NCBI GenBank assembly: GCA_947466075.1
Contig: CANIBP010000022.1
Location: 20,013-84,012, forward strand
Source: Verrucomicrobiaceae bacterium
GTDB taxonomy: Bacteria; Verrucomicrobiota; Verrucomicrobiia; Verrucomicrobiales; Verrucomicrobiaceae
Direction: 5' to 3'
Length of the DNA: 64,000 nucleotides
The translations under genes and the position numbers were made by a program. The notes beneath the pieces were generated by a model that worked only from the letters and a program-made list of their open reading frames with translations, was not told the origin of the DNA and did not search any database. Shown here piece by piece: positions 1 through 8,133 of this stretch (positions within the stretch are counted from its first letter, which is position 1; each line of letters begins with the position of its first letter).

Positions 1-421
1 TCGCCACGCCGCGTTTTACATGATCATGATAAAGCTGCCCGCGTAATGCCGGTTTCAGCTCTTGGTTGTAGAGATAATACGAGGCTGCGTTGTAGGCCAT
101 GTGCCACGCTGCTTCTTCCCAATACCGTGAGTTGCGCGGCTGTAGGCGAGTCACCAGCTTGTAGAGGTTGTCCACCTTCGCCCAGTTCACGTAGGTGAAT
201 TCCACATGCGCGCGCAGTTGAAAAATGCACGCCGCCAGTCCACGCAGGCCACCGAGTGATGCTGCAATGCCCGCCTGTCCGAGATCTTCTCCCACGCCGA
301 GACGTATCGGCTCCTGCAGCATTCCATGCGCTCGCAAATCGCGCGTCACATGCTGCTCCAGTGGCAGTTTCACCACGCCAAAGATCAGCAATACCGCGAG
401 CGCCTGGAGTTTTCGATTCAT
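1..421 (-). CDS. Hypothetical membrane-anchored protein, 3' part cut by window edge
   Basis: This reading frame is not in the ORF track because it runs off the left edge. It begins with an ATG that overlaps the TGA of the ABC permease upstream (ATGA), so the two genes are probably translationally coupled. About 140 residues are visible. A short hydrophobic stretch near the N-terminus (LAVLLIFGVV) could be a membrane anchor or signal. Further on, NWAKVDNLYKLVTRLQPRN and WEEAAWHMAYNAASYY look like tetratricopeptide-type helices. Its place as the third gene after an ABC ATPase and permease suggests an accessory role to that transporter. No family is recognised with certainty. Confidence 0.6.
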   Translation of the reverse strand, partial: MNRKLQALAVLLIFGVVKLPLEQHVTRDLRAHGMLQEPIRLGVGEDLGQAGIAASLGGLRGLAACIFQLRAHVEFTYVNWAKVDNLYKLVTRLQPRNSRYWEEAAWHMAYNAASYYLYNQELKPALRGQLYHDHVKRGVA

Positions 422-1341
422 AGCTCCTTCTCCGCGAACACCAGATGGGTGATGAACATGTACACCGTCACATAGATCGCCGCGAGGCTTGTCATGTTGA
501 GCACCGCTGACCACGGCACAATCTCGCCGTTCACCACGCTGTCCACGATGTCGAACTGCGCCAGATCGGGGCAGATCGCAGCCAGCAGCAGTGCGGCCGC
601 ACGGCCAGTCATACCGGAAAGATTCGGCGTGAAGAAGAACTCGCGGATCAAAGCTTCGCCGTGGCCGATGATCGTGACGCAGAACGTGATGACGATGGTG
701 AACAGCGTCGAACTCGCGATGCTCGATAGCAGCAGCGCCACGGTGGTCACCACCGTCGCTTTCAAAAAAATCGCCCATACCGCCCAGTGCAAGTTCCAGG
801 TCAACCCCTGCCTTGCCACGATCTCACGCATCTGCGTCACCGCTTCTGCGGAATCCATTTTCTCCATCCGCAGATGGTTAACGGCTTCATCAAACAGCAG
901 CGACTGCCTCATCCACAGAATCAGACTCAAAATAGCATCCATCACAATCAAGCCGCCGCCGATCAGCATCAGCACACCGATCAGCTTGCCGAGCAGGTAA
1001 TCAAAGCGCGGCACCGGCTTCGACAGGATGGTGTAGAGCGTGCGATCCTCCAGATCCTTCGGCAGCAGCAACGCCGTGGAGACGACGCCAATCACGATGC
1101 TGAAAATCTGCAACGCTCCCAGTGTCACGCTTTTCAACAAGCTGAGCTGCTGCTCGGGATTGATGACGGAGAACGCAAAACCCGCACCGACCGCCAGCAG
1201 GCAGAATAGCACGAGAAACGCGAGAATCTTCATGCGGATGAGCTGCGTCACCGTCGCCATCGCCATGGTCCAGACACGCTGCGGCGAGAAGCGCACCTTG
1301 GGCGTTTTTGCAGCAGCAGAACTGGTTGTGGCGTCGCTCAT
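418..1341 (-). CDS. ABC-2 type transporter permease
   Basis: A 307-residue polytopic membrane protein, the likely membrane-spanning partner of the ATPase encoded just upstream. After about 30 polar residues comes a first hydrophobic helix (ILAFLVLFCLLAVGAGFAF). The segment LPKDLEDRTLYTILSKPVPR is the cytoplasmic coupling-helix region typical of ABC-2 permeases, and several more hydrophobic helices follow (LLGKLIGVLMLIGGG, TVVTTVALLLSS). The gene overlaps the ATPase stop by 4 nt and the next gene by 4 nt, so it sits in a tight operon. The substrate cannot be read from the sequence; export of a lipid, polymer or drug is possible. Confidence 0.85.
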   Translation of the reverse strand: MSDATTSSAAAKTPKVRFSPQRVWTMAMATVTQLIRMKILAFLVLFCLLAVGAGFAFSVINPEQQLSLLKSVTLGALQIFSIVIGVVSTALLLPKDLEDRTLYTILSKPVPRFDYLLGKLIGVLMLIGGGLIVMDAILSLILWMRQSLLFDEAVNHLRMEKMDSAEAVTQMREIVARQGLTWNLHWAVWAIFLKATVVTTVALLLSSIASSTLFTIVITFCVTIIGHGEALIREFFFTPNLSGMTGRAAALLLAAICPDLAQFDIVDSVVNGEIVPWSAVLNMTSLAAIYVTVYMFITHLVFAEKEL

Positions 1342-2201
1342 GACTTTTTCGCTTCGTTCGTGGCTTCGAGGAACAGTCGTTCCAGCGTTGTGCGCGGATG
1401 GCCACTGCGAAGCAGGCGTGTGTCACTGCCGGCGGCCTTCACCAGCGCATCAATCTGCGCGAGCAGGGCAGGGGAGGCGTTCTCGATGACCATCTCGGTT
1501 TGATTCTCCACCGCGATCAAATCCTCCAACCGTCCCTCACGCACCATGCGGCCATGCGCCATGATGCCCACGCGGTCGCATACCTCCTGCATCTGCTCCA
1601 GCAGATGCGAAGTGACGAGCACCGTGATGCCACGCGAGCGGAACTCGATGATCAAATCACGAATCTTCCGCGAACCCGCGGGATCAACGCCTGCCGTAGG
1701 TTCATCGAGCACCAGCAGGCGTGGCTCATGAATCAATGCCTGCGCTAGGCCGAGCCGTTGCAGCATGCCTTTCGAATAACCGCCCACGCGTCGTGTCGCG
1801 GCGTCTTCGAGGCCGGTCAGCGCCAGCATCTCGGAGGCACGCTCTTTGAGCTTTGCACCACGCATGCCGCACAGGCTGCCATAAAAGTGCAGCGTCTCGC
1901 GGCCGTTGAGGTGCTTGTAGAAATACGGGTTCTCCGGCAGGAAGCCGACATCGCTGCGGCTGGCCACTTCGGTGCTCGGCACACCAAAGATGCTGGTGTC
2001 GCCTTCGGTCGGCTTTAGCAGGCCCAGGATGACCTTCATCGTGGTTGATTTGCCCGAGCCATTCGGCCCGATCAATCCATAAACCTCGCCCGCCTTCACG
2101 GTCAGCGACAGATCATGCACCGCACGAAACGCCCCTTTCACCAAGGTGCCTTTGAAGACCTTGGTCAGATGGTTGACGGAAACAGCGGGCGTGTCGGACA
2201 T
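1338..2201 (-). CDS. ABC transporter ATP-binding protein
   Basis: A 287-residue ATPase subunit of an ABC-2 exporter. Walker A is GPNGSGKSTT (about residue 45), the signature helix is YSKGMLQRLGLAQAL, and Walker B is LLVLDEPTAGVDP, followed by the switch histidine in VTSHLL. The length and the C-terminal extension of about 70 residues are usual for CcmA/DrrA-type ATPases. It is encoded directly before the permease with a 4-nt overlap, and 15 nt after acylphosphatase. The assignment as an ABC ATPase is secure; the transported substrate is unknown. Confidence 0.93.
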   Translation of the reverse strand: MSDTPAVSVNHLTKVFKGTLVKGAFRAVHDLSLTVKAGEVYGLIGPNGSGKSTTMKVILGLLKPTEGDTSIFGVPSTEVASRSDVGFLPENPYFYKHLNGRETLHFYGSLCGMRGAKLKERASEMLALTGLEDAATRRVGGYSKGMLQRLGLAQALIHEPRLLVLDEPTAGVDPAGSRKIRDLIIEFRSRGITVLVTSHLLEQMQEVCDRVGIMAHGRMVREGRLEDLIAVENQTEMVIENASPALLAQIDALVKAAGSDTRLLRSGHPRTTLERLFLEATNEAKKS

Positions 2202-2216
2202 GGTGGTTGGGTGAAA

Positions 2217-2498
2217 TTAATCACGCACAATGCTGAATCCGCGCAAGCCTGTCTCCGCAGGCACCACTTTCATTTCTCGTTCCTTGATGTGCGATCCCAG
2301 GCTGCTCTGCTGAATGTCTTCGAGAAAGGCATCCAGCTCATCGGCCTCAAAAGCCTGCGCCATGAGATGCACACGGCCATCCGGCAGATTTTTCACCCAG
2401 CCGGTCACATCGAAGCCGGAAGCGATTCGTTTGGTGCTGTAGCGAAATCCCACGCCCTGGACGTGGCCTTTATAAAAAACTTGTTTGGCGGTCATCAT
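2217..2498 (-). CDS. acyP: Acylphosphatase
   Basis: A 93-residue cytosolic enzyme that hydrolyses acyl phosphates such as 1,3-bisphosphoglycerate. The family signatures are intact: GHVQGVGFRYSTKRIA, with the catalytic arginine in the phosphate-binding loop, and GWVKNLPDGRVHLMAQ, with the catalytic asparagine. Its length matches the family (about 90-100 residues). It overlaps the stop of the upstream coiled-coil gene by 4 nt and is followed closely by the ABC ATPase, so it is co-transcribed with them, although no functional link is evident. Confidence 0.92.
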   Translation of the reverse strand: MMTAKQVFYKGHVQGVGFRYSTKRIASGFDVTGWVKNLPDGRVHLMAQAFEADELDAFLEDIQQSSLGSHIKEREMKVVPAETGLRGFSIVRD

Positions 2499-3952
2499 TT
2501 CATCAAAAGCTTCAACGCGGCGCGTGCCTGCTCGCTCGCCACATCAATTAACACCACGCCGGCATCATCGCGATTGCGCAGCAGGCTCACGAAGCGGCCT
2601 TGCGCGGTGAATTCGGCCTCGCCTTTCGTGTCGTAGCGTTGTTTGAGCGAGTTCAGCATCGCCTTGTAAAACGCATCAGCGGACGACTTGTCCATGAACA
2701 GCGTCTGCCATGCCGCGTGATCTCGTTTTGCGCCGCCATCCGCCGCCCAGGCGAGGAAACGATCTGCCACAAGACCGCGCGTGCCTGCACCAGCGGCTTC
2801 ATCTTCGTTGTACATGCGCAGAGCCGTTGCACAGACGAATTTGCCAAGGCGGTCGTCGAGAATCGGCAGCACACCACTGAGCTTCACGTCATCCAGCTTG
2901 ATCTCCACCGGCGCAGGCCGTTCGGGATTGATATACACCTCGGGTTCGATCACTTCCGCCGTGCTGATCGGCGGGCGGCTGTAGGCGGCGTTCAACTGCG
3001 CGAAATTTCCCGCGCTGTGCAGCGTCTGCGCGAAATCAAAGCCACGGCTGAACGGGAACAGTGCCATCTCACGCAGAAAAGCCGGCATCGGCACTTGGTT
3101 CAGCGGATGATCCGGGTCTTCGGACGGCAGATCGTCCTTGGGAGCCGATGCTGGATTTTGCAGCGAGTGGAGAAAGCGCGTGAGCCCTGCATCGCCGCAG
3201 ATCAACGACTCGCGTGCCAGGCGCATGTCCGTCGTCAGCGGTCCGTGCTGCGGTTGAAACAACGTGCTGCCGTACTCGCGCAGCAACTGGCCGAAGGCGA
3301 TGCCCATCGGCTCGTTCGAGGTCACCGACGGACCGGAGGCTGTCGAAGGATCAACCGTGAGCATCGTTTCCGACTCCGCGTCATACCAGCCGCCGAGCTG
3401 GCGTGCCAGCAGCGCCGCGCGCAGCGGCAGCGGATCAATTGCTTCGGGAATCCAGCCGAGTGCCGCCAGACCGCGCGTGAGCTTCTTCGCCTCATCATTC
3501 GGCTGCTGCTGTTTCAACCACGCGAGGATCGCCTTTTCGACCTCTTCCTGGCTCACCGTCGTCGTCACCATCGGCAGCGCATGCAGCTTGCGCATCTTCA
3601 TCATCTCCAGGCCCATGCCGACAAAATCCGGGGCCACGCCATCGTCCTTCATGTCGATCTTCGGCACGTTTTTCATGCCCAGCGTGCCGAGCTTTTGCAG
3701 CAATTGCGCATTCTCATCCTTCAGCACGTCGTTCTGACCTTGCAGGTACTCGATCTGCCCTTGCAGCAGCACGATCTGCTTCTGCAAATCTTCCGCGCTG
3801 CCGTTGGTCACGTTGATGACATTGATCGGCGTCGCTTCCGGCTTGGCTGCCACCACCACCGGCTTTTCCGGCTTCACACCCGCCAGAAAAAACGCCACAC
3901 CTCCTCCCAGGGCCAGGAGAATGACCAGCAATGCGGCGGGGTTGAGCTTCAT
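2495..3952 (-). CDS. Membrane-anchored coiled-coil protein with a degenerate metalloprotease-like domain
   Basis: A 485-residue protein. Residues 5-25 form one hydrophobic helix (ALLVILLALGGGVAFFLAG), followed by a short linker and a coiled coil (about 52-92, LQKQIVLLQGQIEYLQ). The rest resembles bacterial zinc-peptidase-like proteins that carry HExxH, then an EGDA motif, then an 'AGG...N..Y..PP.ST..I.HPE.Y' block. The last block is recognisable (GNFAQLNAAYSRPPISTAEV and EPEVY), but HExxH is replaced by IAFGQLLREYG (about 218-228) and EGDA by CGDA (252-255). All expected metal ligands are therefore missing. I infer a non-catalytic periplasmic scaffold. It is the first gene of the acyP-ABC operon. 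Confidence 0.7.
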   Translation of the reverse strand: MKLNPAALLVILLALGGGVAFFLAGVKPEKPVVVAAKPEATPINVINVTNGSAEDLQKQIVLLQGQIEYLQGQNDVLKDENAQLLQKLGTLGMKNVPKIDMKDDGVAPDFVGMGLEMMKMRKLHALPMVTTTVSQEEVEKAILAWLKQQQPNDEAKKLTRGLAALGWIPEAIDPLPLRAALLARQLGGWYDAESETMLTVDPSTASGPSVTSNEPMGIAFGQLLREYGSTLFQPQHGPLTTDMRLARESLICGDAGLTRFLHSLQNPASAPKDDLPSEDPDHPLNQVPMPAFLREMALFPFSRGFDFAQTLHSAGNFAQLNAAYSRPPISTAEVIEPEVYINPERPAPVEIKLDDVKLSGVLPILDDRLGKFVCATALRMYNEDEAAGAGTRGLVADRFLAWAADGGAKRDHAAWQTLFMDKSSADAFYKAMLNSLKQRYDTKGEAEFTAQGRFVSLLRNRDDAGVVLIDVASEQARAALKLLMK

Positions 3953-4029
3953 GTGTCATTCATAGAACAGCCCGCCGATCATCTCCAGTTTTCTCGTTGG
4001 ACGCGGTCAATTTCGCGCCACCATGCCGC

Positions 4030-4872
4030 ATGCAGCACTGGCGCTTTGGTTCCCACGACCTCGATCTCACCGATCGCGGCCTCATCATGGGCATCGTCAA
4101 TGTCACGCCCGACAGTTTTTCCGATGGCGGCCGCTATCTCGACACCGGCCGCGCCGTCGAGCATGCGCTCGCCTTGATCGCCGAAGGAGCCGACATCCTC
4201 GACATCGGCGGTGAATCCACCCGCCCCGGCGCTGAACCCGTCGAGGAAGCCGAGGAACTGCGCCGCGTGCTGCCCGTCATTCGTGCCGTGCGTTCACAAA
4301 CACAGACGCTCATCTCCATCGACACCATGAAGGCCGCCGTCGCTCGTGCCGCGCTCGATGCCGGGGCCGACATCATCAACGACGTCACCGGCCTGCGTGG
4401 CGATGCCGCCATGCTGCGTGTCGCCGCCGCATCCAGCGCCGGCATCGTCGTCATGCACATGACCGGCACGCCGCAGACCATGCAGGCGAATCCGCATTAC
4501 GACGACGTTGTCACCGAAGTGCGTTCATGGTTTGAAAACCGCCTGCAACTGCTCGAAAAAGAAGGTGTCGCCCCCGAACGCGTTGTGCTCGACCCCGGCT
4601 TCGGCTTCGGCAAGACCCTGGAACACAACCTCACCCTCATGCGCGAGTTGCCGCAGATCTCCGTGTCAGACCGGCCGCTCCTCGTCGGCGTCTCCCGCAA
4701 ATCCATGATCGCCAAAGTGCTTCATTCCGATGCCATGGAAGACCGCTTCTGGCCCACCATCGCCCTCAGCGCCTACGCCTGCGAACACGGTGCCCGCATC
4801 GTGCGTGTGCATGACGTGAAGCCGAACCGCGAAGCGCTGCGGATGATGGAGGCGATTTTAGCCGGCGCGTGA
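4030..4872 (+). CDS. folP: Dihydropteroate synthase
   Basis: Condenses 6-hydroxymethyl-7,8-dihydropterin pyrophosphate with p-aminobenzoate in folate synthesis; a cytosolic TIM barrel. The diagnostic motifs are present: IMGIVNVTPDSFSDGG (pyrophosphate loop), DIGGESTRPGA, DIINDVTG, HMTGTP, LDPGFGFGKT and GVSRKS. From the ATG at 4030 the protein is 280 residues, the usual size; a TTG at 3997 in the ORF track would add 11 residues with no family support. The gene is divergent from the coiled-coil operon. Its last 92 nt are repeated in degenerate form at 6143-6234. Confidence 0.95.
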   Translation: MQHWRFGSHDLDLTDRGLIMGIVNVTPDSFSDGGRYLDTGRAVEHALALIAEGADILDIGGESTRPGAEPVEEAEELRRVLPVIRAVRSQTQTLISIDTMKAAVARAALDAGADIINDVTGLRGDAAMLRVAAASSAGIVVMHMTGTPQTMQANPHYDDVVTEVRSWFENRLQLLEKEGVAPERVVLDPGFGFGKTLEHNLTLMRELPQISVSDRPLLVGVSRKSMIAKVLHSDAMEDRFWPTIALSAYACEHGARIVRVHDVKPNREALRMMEAILAGA

Positions 4873-4892
4873 AACAGGCTGCTAGCCTGTTC
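4872..4892. terminator. Hairpin after folP
   Basis: An 8-bp stem (AACAGGCT / AGCCTGTT) with a 3-nt loop sits directly behind the folP stop codon and in front of the convergent gene's stop. It has no strong T-run, so it may be a weak bidirectional terminator. A similar hairpin lies behind the duplicated folP tail at 6231-6257. Confidence 0.4.
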
Positions 4893-4928
4893 AGAATACC
4901 GAACCACAGCCTAGCAGCAGGAGAAGAC

Positions 4929-5993
4929 TCATGGAACAATAGCCTTGGTCAGCGTAATTTTATGCTGTTTGCCCTCTGCATCGAGAAACAAAAAGGTGTT
5001 TGCCCCCTTTAGCCCGGCCAGCAGGGCGCAAAGCTTTGGGTAACCCAGCACGATCACGTTCGAGGCGTTGATCTCCAAAAGCTTCCAAGACTTCCGGACG
5101 GCTTTCAAAGGCGCGTCTGAGTTAATGACTATTTTATCGACTACGATGTCCTGGTTGACCTCTTGTAGAGAAAATCCAAACATTTCTCGATTCGTTTTGA
5201 ACTCCACCATTTCAGCAGCCTTCCAAGCTTCGCGGATTCGTTCTTTGTCCGCAGCGGCCAGTTCTTGCTTCAGCGTCTCTTCATCAGGCATTGTGAAACC
5301 TTCAGTTTGAAGTACATAAAGATAGGTCAGTCCGCCTTCATCGTATTGTTTGATGCCGTTTATTATAGAATCATCATCCCACGAGATAAGCACAGTGGAC
5401 TTTGGGTCTTTTTCGACAAATGGATAGAGTGTATATCCAGAGATCTCCAATTGTGTCGGCTGTCTTTTCAAGACCTGAGAAAACTCGGCATCAGCACTGG
5501 CAGCTTCTGCGAGTTTTCCATTTTTCAAATAGTTCTCCACCTGCGCAGTGTACCTCCCATTCAGTCTGTCCAGAGGTTCAAAACGGGCCAATGTCGTAAC
5601 CACTCTGTGCAGCAGCCTGTCATGGGTGACTCCTGATGTTGGGTGCCAGCCATCACTCCTTAATAGAAGCACCGGCTTGCCAGCCAATGCCCGCATATAG
5701 GAGATGAGCTTGGCCCCTTGGCTTCGAAGGTCGTTGATGTTTTTACCCGGCAGGTGAGCATAACCATCTCCATTCAGGCGGTGCCTCAGGATCGTTATCT
5801 CCTCCGATTGATTGTCGAAGATTGTGTTATCCACAAAAACACGTCCTTGGGAAATTTCATACCGCACTGAGCACATCTTTGTGGTGGCACCCCGGGCCAA
5901 AGCCTGCGCAAAGCACACGAAGACAACTGCAAACCAAAGAGGTGGGAAGAAGAATTTAATCACGCAGAACTTAACGGGCTGTGCTGACCCCAC
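4929..5993 (-). CDS. Hypothetical secreted protein, low GC
   Basis: A 354-residue protein (GTG start; an alternative GTG at 5963 would start right at the signal peptide). The N-terminus FFFPPLWFAVVFVCFAQALARGA is a convincing signal sequence, so export is likely. The rest is soluble, with alternating beta-like and helical stretches; I recognise no domain. RALAGKPVLLLRSDGWHPTS could be an ExbD-like periplasmic segment, but this is weak. Sampled GC is about 42-53 percent, clearly below folP and other neighbours. The gene lies between folP and a degenerate copy of the folP 3' end, suggesting that it arrived by insertion. Confidence 0.65.
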   Translation of the reverse strand: MGSAQPVKFCVIKFFFPPLWFAVVFVCFAQALARGATTKMCSVRYEISQGRVFVDNTIFDNQSEEITILRHRLNGDGYAHLPGKNINDLRSQGAKLISYMRALAGKPVLLLRSDGWHPTSGVTHDRLLHRVVTTLARFEPLDRLNGRYTAQVENYLKNGKLAEAASADAEFSQVLKRQPTQLEISGYTLYPFVEKDPKSTVLISWDDDSIINGIKQYDEGGLTYLYVLQTEGFTMPDEETLKQELAAADKERIREAWKAAEMVEFKTNREMFGFSLQEVNQDIVVDKIVINSDAPLKAVRKSWKLLEINASNVIVLGYPKLCALLAGLKGANTFLFLDAEGKQHKITLTKAIVP

Positions 5994-6142
5994 TTGTCAT
6001 CCAATAAGCGGAGAAAAAGCGATGGGCCGGCAGTTCGCCACATCGTGCCCTAACTCGCGCTGAAAAATGGAATCCCCAGCTTCTTCGCGAGACGCTTCGG
6101 CCTTCTCATCGCTTCTTCCATGCGCTGGGCTTCGTCGGCTTC

Positions 6143-6234
6143 GCGAACACGGTGCCCGCATTGTCCGTGTGCATGATGTGAAGCCGTACCGCGAAGCGCT
6201 GCTGATGAGGGAGGCGATTCTGCAAGCTGCGTAA
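6143..6234 (+). pseudogene. Degenerate duplicate of the folP 3' end
   Basis: These 92 nt align without gaps to the last 92 nt of folP (4781-4872), with 14 mismatches by my count (about 85 percent identity). In the same frame it reads EHGARIVRVHDVKPYREALL and ends in TAA; folP reads EHGARIVRVHDVKPNREALR. Nothing upstream resembles folP, so only the tail was copied. It is in the same orientation as folP and 1.36 kb downstream. Confidence 0.8.
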
Positions 6235-6257
6235 AACAGTCTGCCAGACTGTTTTAC
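6231..6257. repeat. Perfect 13-bp inverted repeat (terminator-like)
   Basis: GTAAAACAGTCTG is followed, after a single central base, by its exact reverse complement. The palindrome overlaps the stop codon of the duplicated folP tail and ends 17 nt before the stop of the convergent cytochrome gene. The T-rich arms on both strands fit a bidirectional terminator, although the near-absent loop makes a cruciform or protein-binding site possible. Confidence 0.6.
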
Positions 6258-6274
6258 GAAGGCATCATCGATGA

Positions 6275-6733
6275 CTATCGAATAATCTCCAGCATCCCTG
6301 ACGCGCCTGAAGGCCATGATGCACCTTCTTTGACCCACTTCGTGAGAATGGCGTACTCGTCCTTGGTCAGCCTCTCGCCCACGGCAGGCATGACGCTGAC
6401 GTTTTGATGGGTGGAAGCCGTATTGGCAACGAGCAGGCTCTTCTCCGGGTGCCCCGGCACAATGTAAGCACCCAAGGCTCCCGAACGCATCGCCTGCGTG
6501 CGGTTTTCGAGGCTCATGTGGCCTTTGAGTGCCTTGCGGTTGTGGCACATGACGCACTTTGCTTCCAACACCGGCTTTACATGCACCACGAAATCCACTG
6601 GGCCTGTCTTGGCCGCATGGATCGCTTCCTTGCTCAGCACGTTTTCGCCCAGCGGTTTTGTCTCGGGATCAGGCGGTGTAGCGCATGCGGCTATGAATAG
6701 GATGCAGAGTAGGTATAAAAAAACTGATTTCAT
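6275..6733 (-). CDS. Mono-heme c-type cytochrome domain lipoprotein
   Basis: I start at the ATG at 6733 because it opens directly into a lipoprotein signal, MKSVFLYLLCILFIAACATP, with a lipobox before Cys17. The mature part carries one heme-binding CVMCH motif in VKPVLEAKCVMCHNR and a likely axial methionine in SVMPAVGERLT. The layout matches the 'planctomycete cytochrome C' module, here stand-alone (about 152 residues) rather than fused to DUF1549/DUF1553. It probably sits on a membrane facing the periplasm and carries electrons. It has no obvious operon partner and is divergent from the next gene. Confidence 0.8.
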   Translation of the reverse strand: MKSVFLYLLCILFIAACATPPDPETKPLGENVLSKEAIHAAKTGPVDFVVHVKPVLEAKCVMCHNRKALKGHMSLENRTQAMRSGALGAYIVPGHPEKSLLVANTASTHQNVSVMPAVGERLTKDEYAILTKWVKEGASWPSGASGMLEIIR

Positions 6734-6879
6734 GGCGCGACAGAACAACAAATGATCGGGCATGCAATGTGTCTGTTTGTGCATTTTTTAAGTCATCGCA
6801 TTCCCAGCTGGAAATTAGTGTCCAATATCGGCGATCTAGAAGCTTGTGCTTGGGCTCCAACCTATCCTAGAATTCATCA

Positions 6880-8133
6880 ATGAACCGCCGCCACTTTATC
6901 CACTCCGCTGCCGCATTGCCATTCATCTCCGCCATTGCTGCGGAAAAACCAAAGCGGCTCATCCTACGATCTTCCTGGCAGACGGTGAATATTGGTGACA
7001 TCGCGCACACACCGGGAGTGCTGGCCTTATTGGAGAAACATCTGCCAGACGTCGAAGTGCGACTCTGGCCGAGCAAGGTGGACAATGGCGTGGAAGAAAT
7101 GCTCCGCGCACGCTTTCCAAAGGTGAAGATCATCCAGGGCGAGGAAGTAAAAACTGCTTTCGATGAGTGTGACTTCCTGCTGCATGGCTCCGGGCCATCG
7201 CTGGTAGCTGAAAAGGATGTGATCAAATGGAGCAAGGCCACTGGCAAGCCTTACGGCGTGTATGGCATCACGTTCTCGTCGCAGGGTTCTACGGCGACAA
7301 AGCCGTCGTCGGACAAATTCATCTTATCGACGATCGACGTGTTCAATGGCGCGAAGTTTGTTTATTTCCGCGATTCAGTGTCGCTGGAACTGGCGAAGAA
7401 AAAGGGCTGCACCTGTCCGCTGATGGAGTTCGGACCGGATGGCGCTTTTGCCGTCGATTTGAAGAACGATGCGAAGGCTGATGCCTTCCTGAAGGCCAAC
7501 AACCTCCATGATGGCAAGTTTCTGTGTTGCATCCCCCGCTTGCGATTCACGCCTTATTGGTCAATCCCCGAAAAAAAGGCGGAGAAAGACGAGGTGAAGC
7601 ACGCCCGCAACGAAGCGATGAAGGAGCACGATTGCAAACCGCTACGTGATGCGATTGTGAGCGTTATTCAAAACACGGACATGAAAATCCTGCTCTGCCC
7701 CGAAGATAAAACGCAGATGGCCGTGAACAAAGAGATGCTCTACGACAAGCTACCCGAAAACGTGAAGGCAAAGGTCGTCTGGCGCGAGACTTACTGGCTC
7801 TCGGATGAGGCTCTCAGCACTTACCGCCGCAGCGCGGGTCTCTTTGGCCACGAAATGCACAGCCCGATCATGTGCATCGGCAACGGTATCCCCGCCATCG
7901 TCTGTCGCTGGGCCGAACAAACGAGCAAGGGCTACATGTGGCGCGACATCGGCCTGAACGAGTGGCTGTTCGACCTCGACAAGGAGGACGAACTCGCCCG
8001 CGTTGCCGAAACAGTGCTGGCGATGGCGAAAGATCCTGTCGGATCGAAAGCGAAGGCTGCGAAGGCCCGTAACTTCGTGATGAACAGGTTCGCAGCGAGC
8101 ATGGGCCTGGTGAAAAACCATCTTTCCAAGTGA
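6880..8133 (+). CDS. Polysaccharide pyruvyl transferase family protein
   Basis: A 417-residue protein. The N-terminus [20 protein letters not shown] is a Tat-like signal peptide (NRRHF). The body has the NIGD segment ([20 protein letters not shown]), a glycine-rich [12 protein letters not shown] and, near the C-terminus, [20 protein letters not shown], which match the polysaccharide pyruvyl transferase superfamily fold. Family members transfer pyruvate ketals to sugars, but an exported version in Verrucomicrobiota is of unknown function. It is monocistronic. Its stop codon TGA is followed by another 68 open codons in the same frame. Confidence 0.8.
   Translation: MNRRHFIHSAAALPFISAIAAEKPKRLILRSSWQTVNIGDIAHTPGVLALLEKHLPDVEVRLWPSKVDNGVEEMLRARFPKVKIIQGEEVKTAFDECDFLLHGSGPSLVAEKDVIKWSKATGKPYGVYGITFSSQGSTATKPSSDKFILSTIDVFNGAKFVYFRDSVSLELAKKKGCTCPLMEFGPDGAFAVDLKNDAKADAFLKANNLHDGKFLCCIPRLRFTPYWSIPEKKAEKDEVKHARNEAMKEHDCKPLRDAIVSVIQNTDMKILLCPEDKTQMAVNKEMLYDKLPENVKAKVVWRETYWLSDEALSTYRRSAGLFGHEMHSPIMCIGNGIPAIVCRWAEQTSKGYMWRDIGLNEWLFDLDKEDELARVAETVLAMAKDPVGSKAKAAKARNFVMNRFAASMGLVKNHLSK

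Noticed and set aside
2600-4177. 525-residue plus-strand ORF
   Set aside because: Antisense shadow of the coiled-coil gene 2495-3952; composition rich in Arg, Gln and His, with no domain.
5997-6142. Short minus-strand frame ending in MEEAMRRPKRLAKKLGIPFF
   Set aside because: It looks like the end of a small gene but has no intact upstream part and lies in the degenerate patch near the folP tail copy; too little to call.
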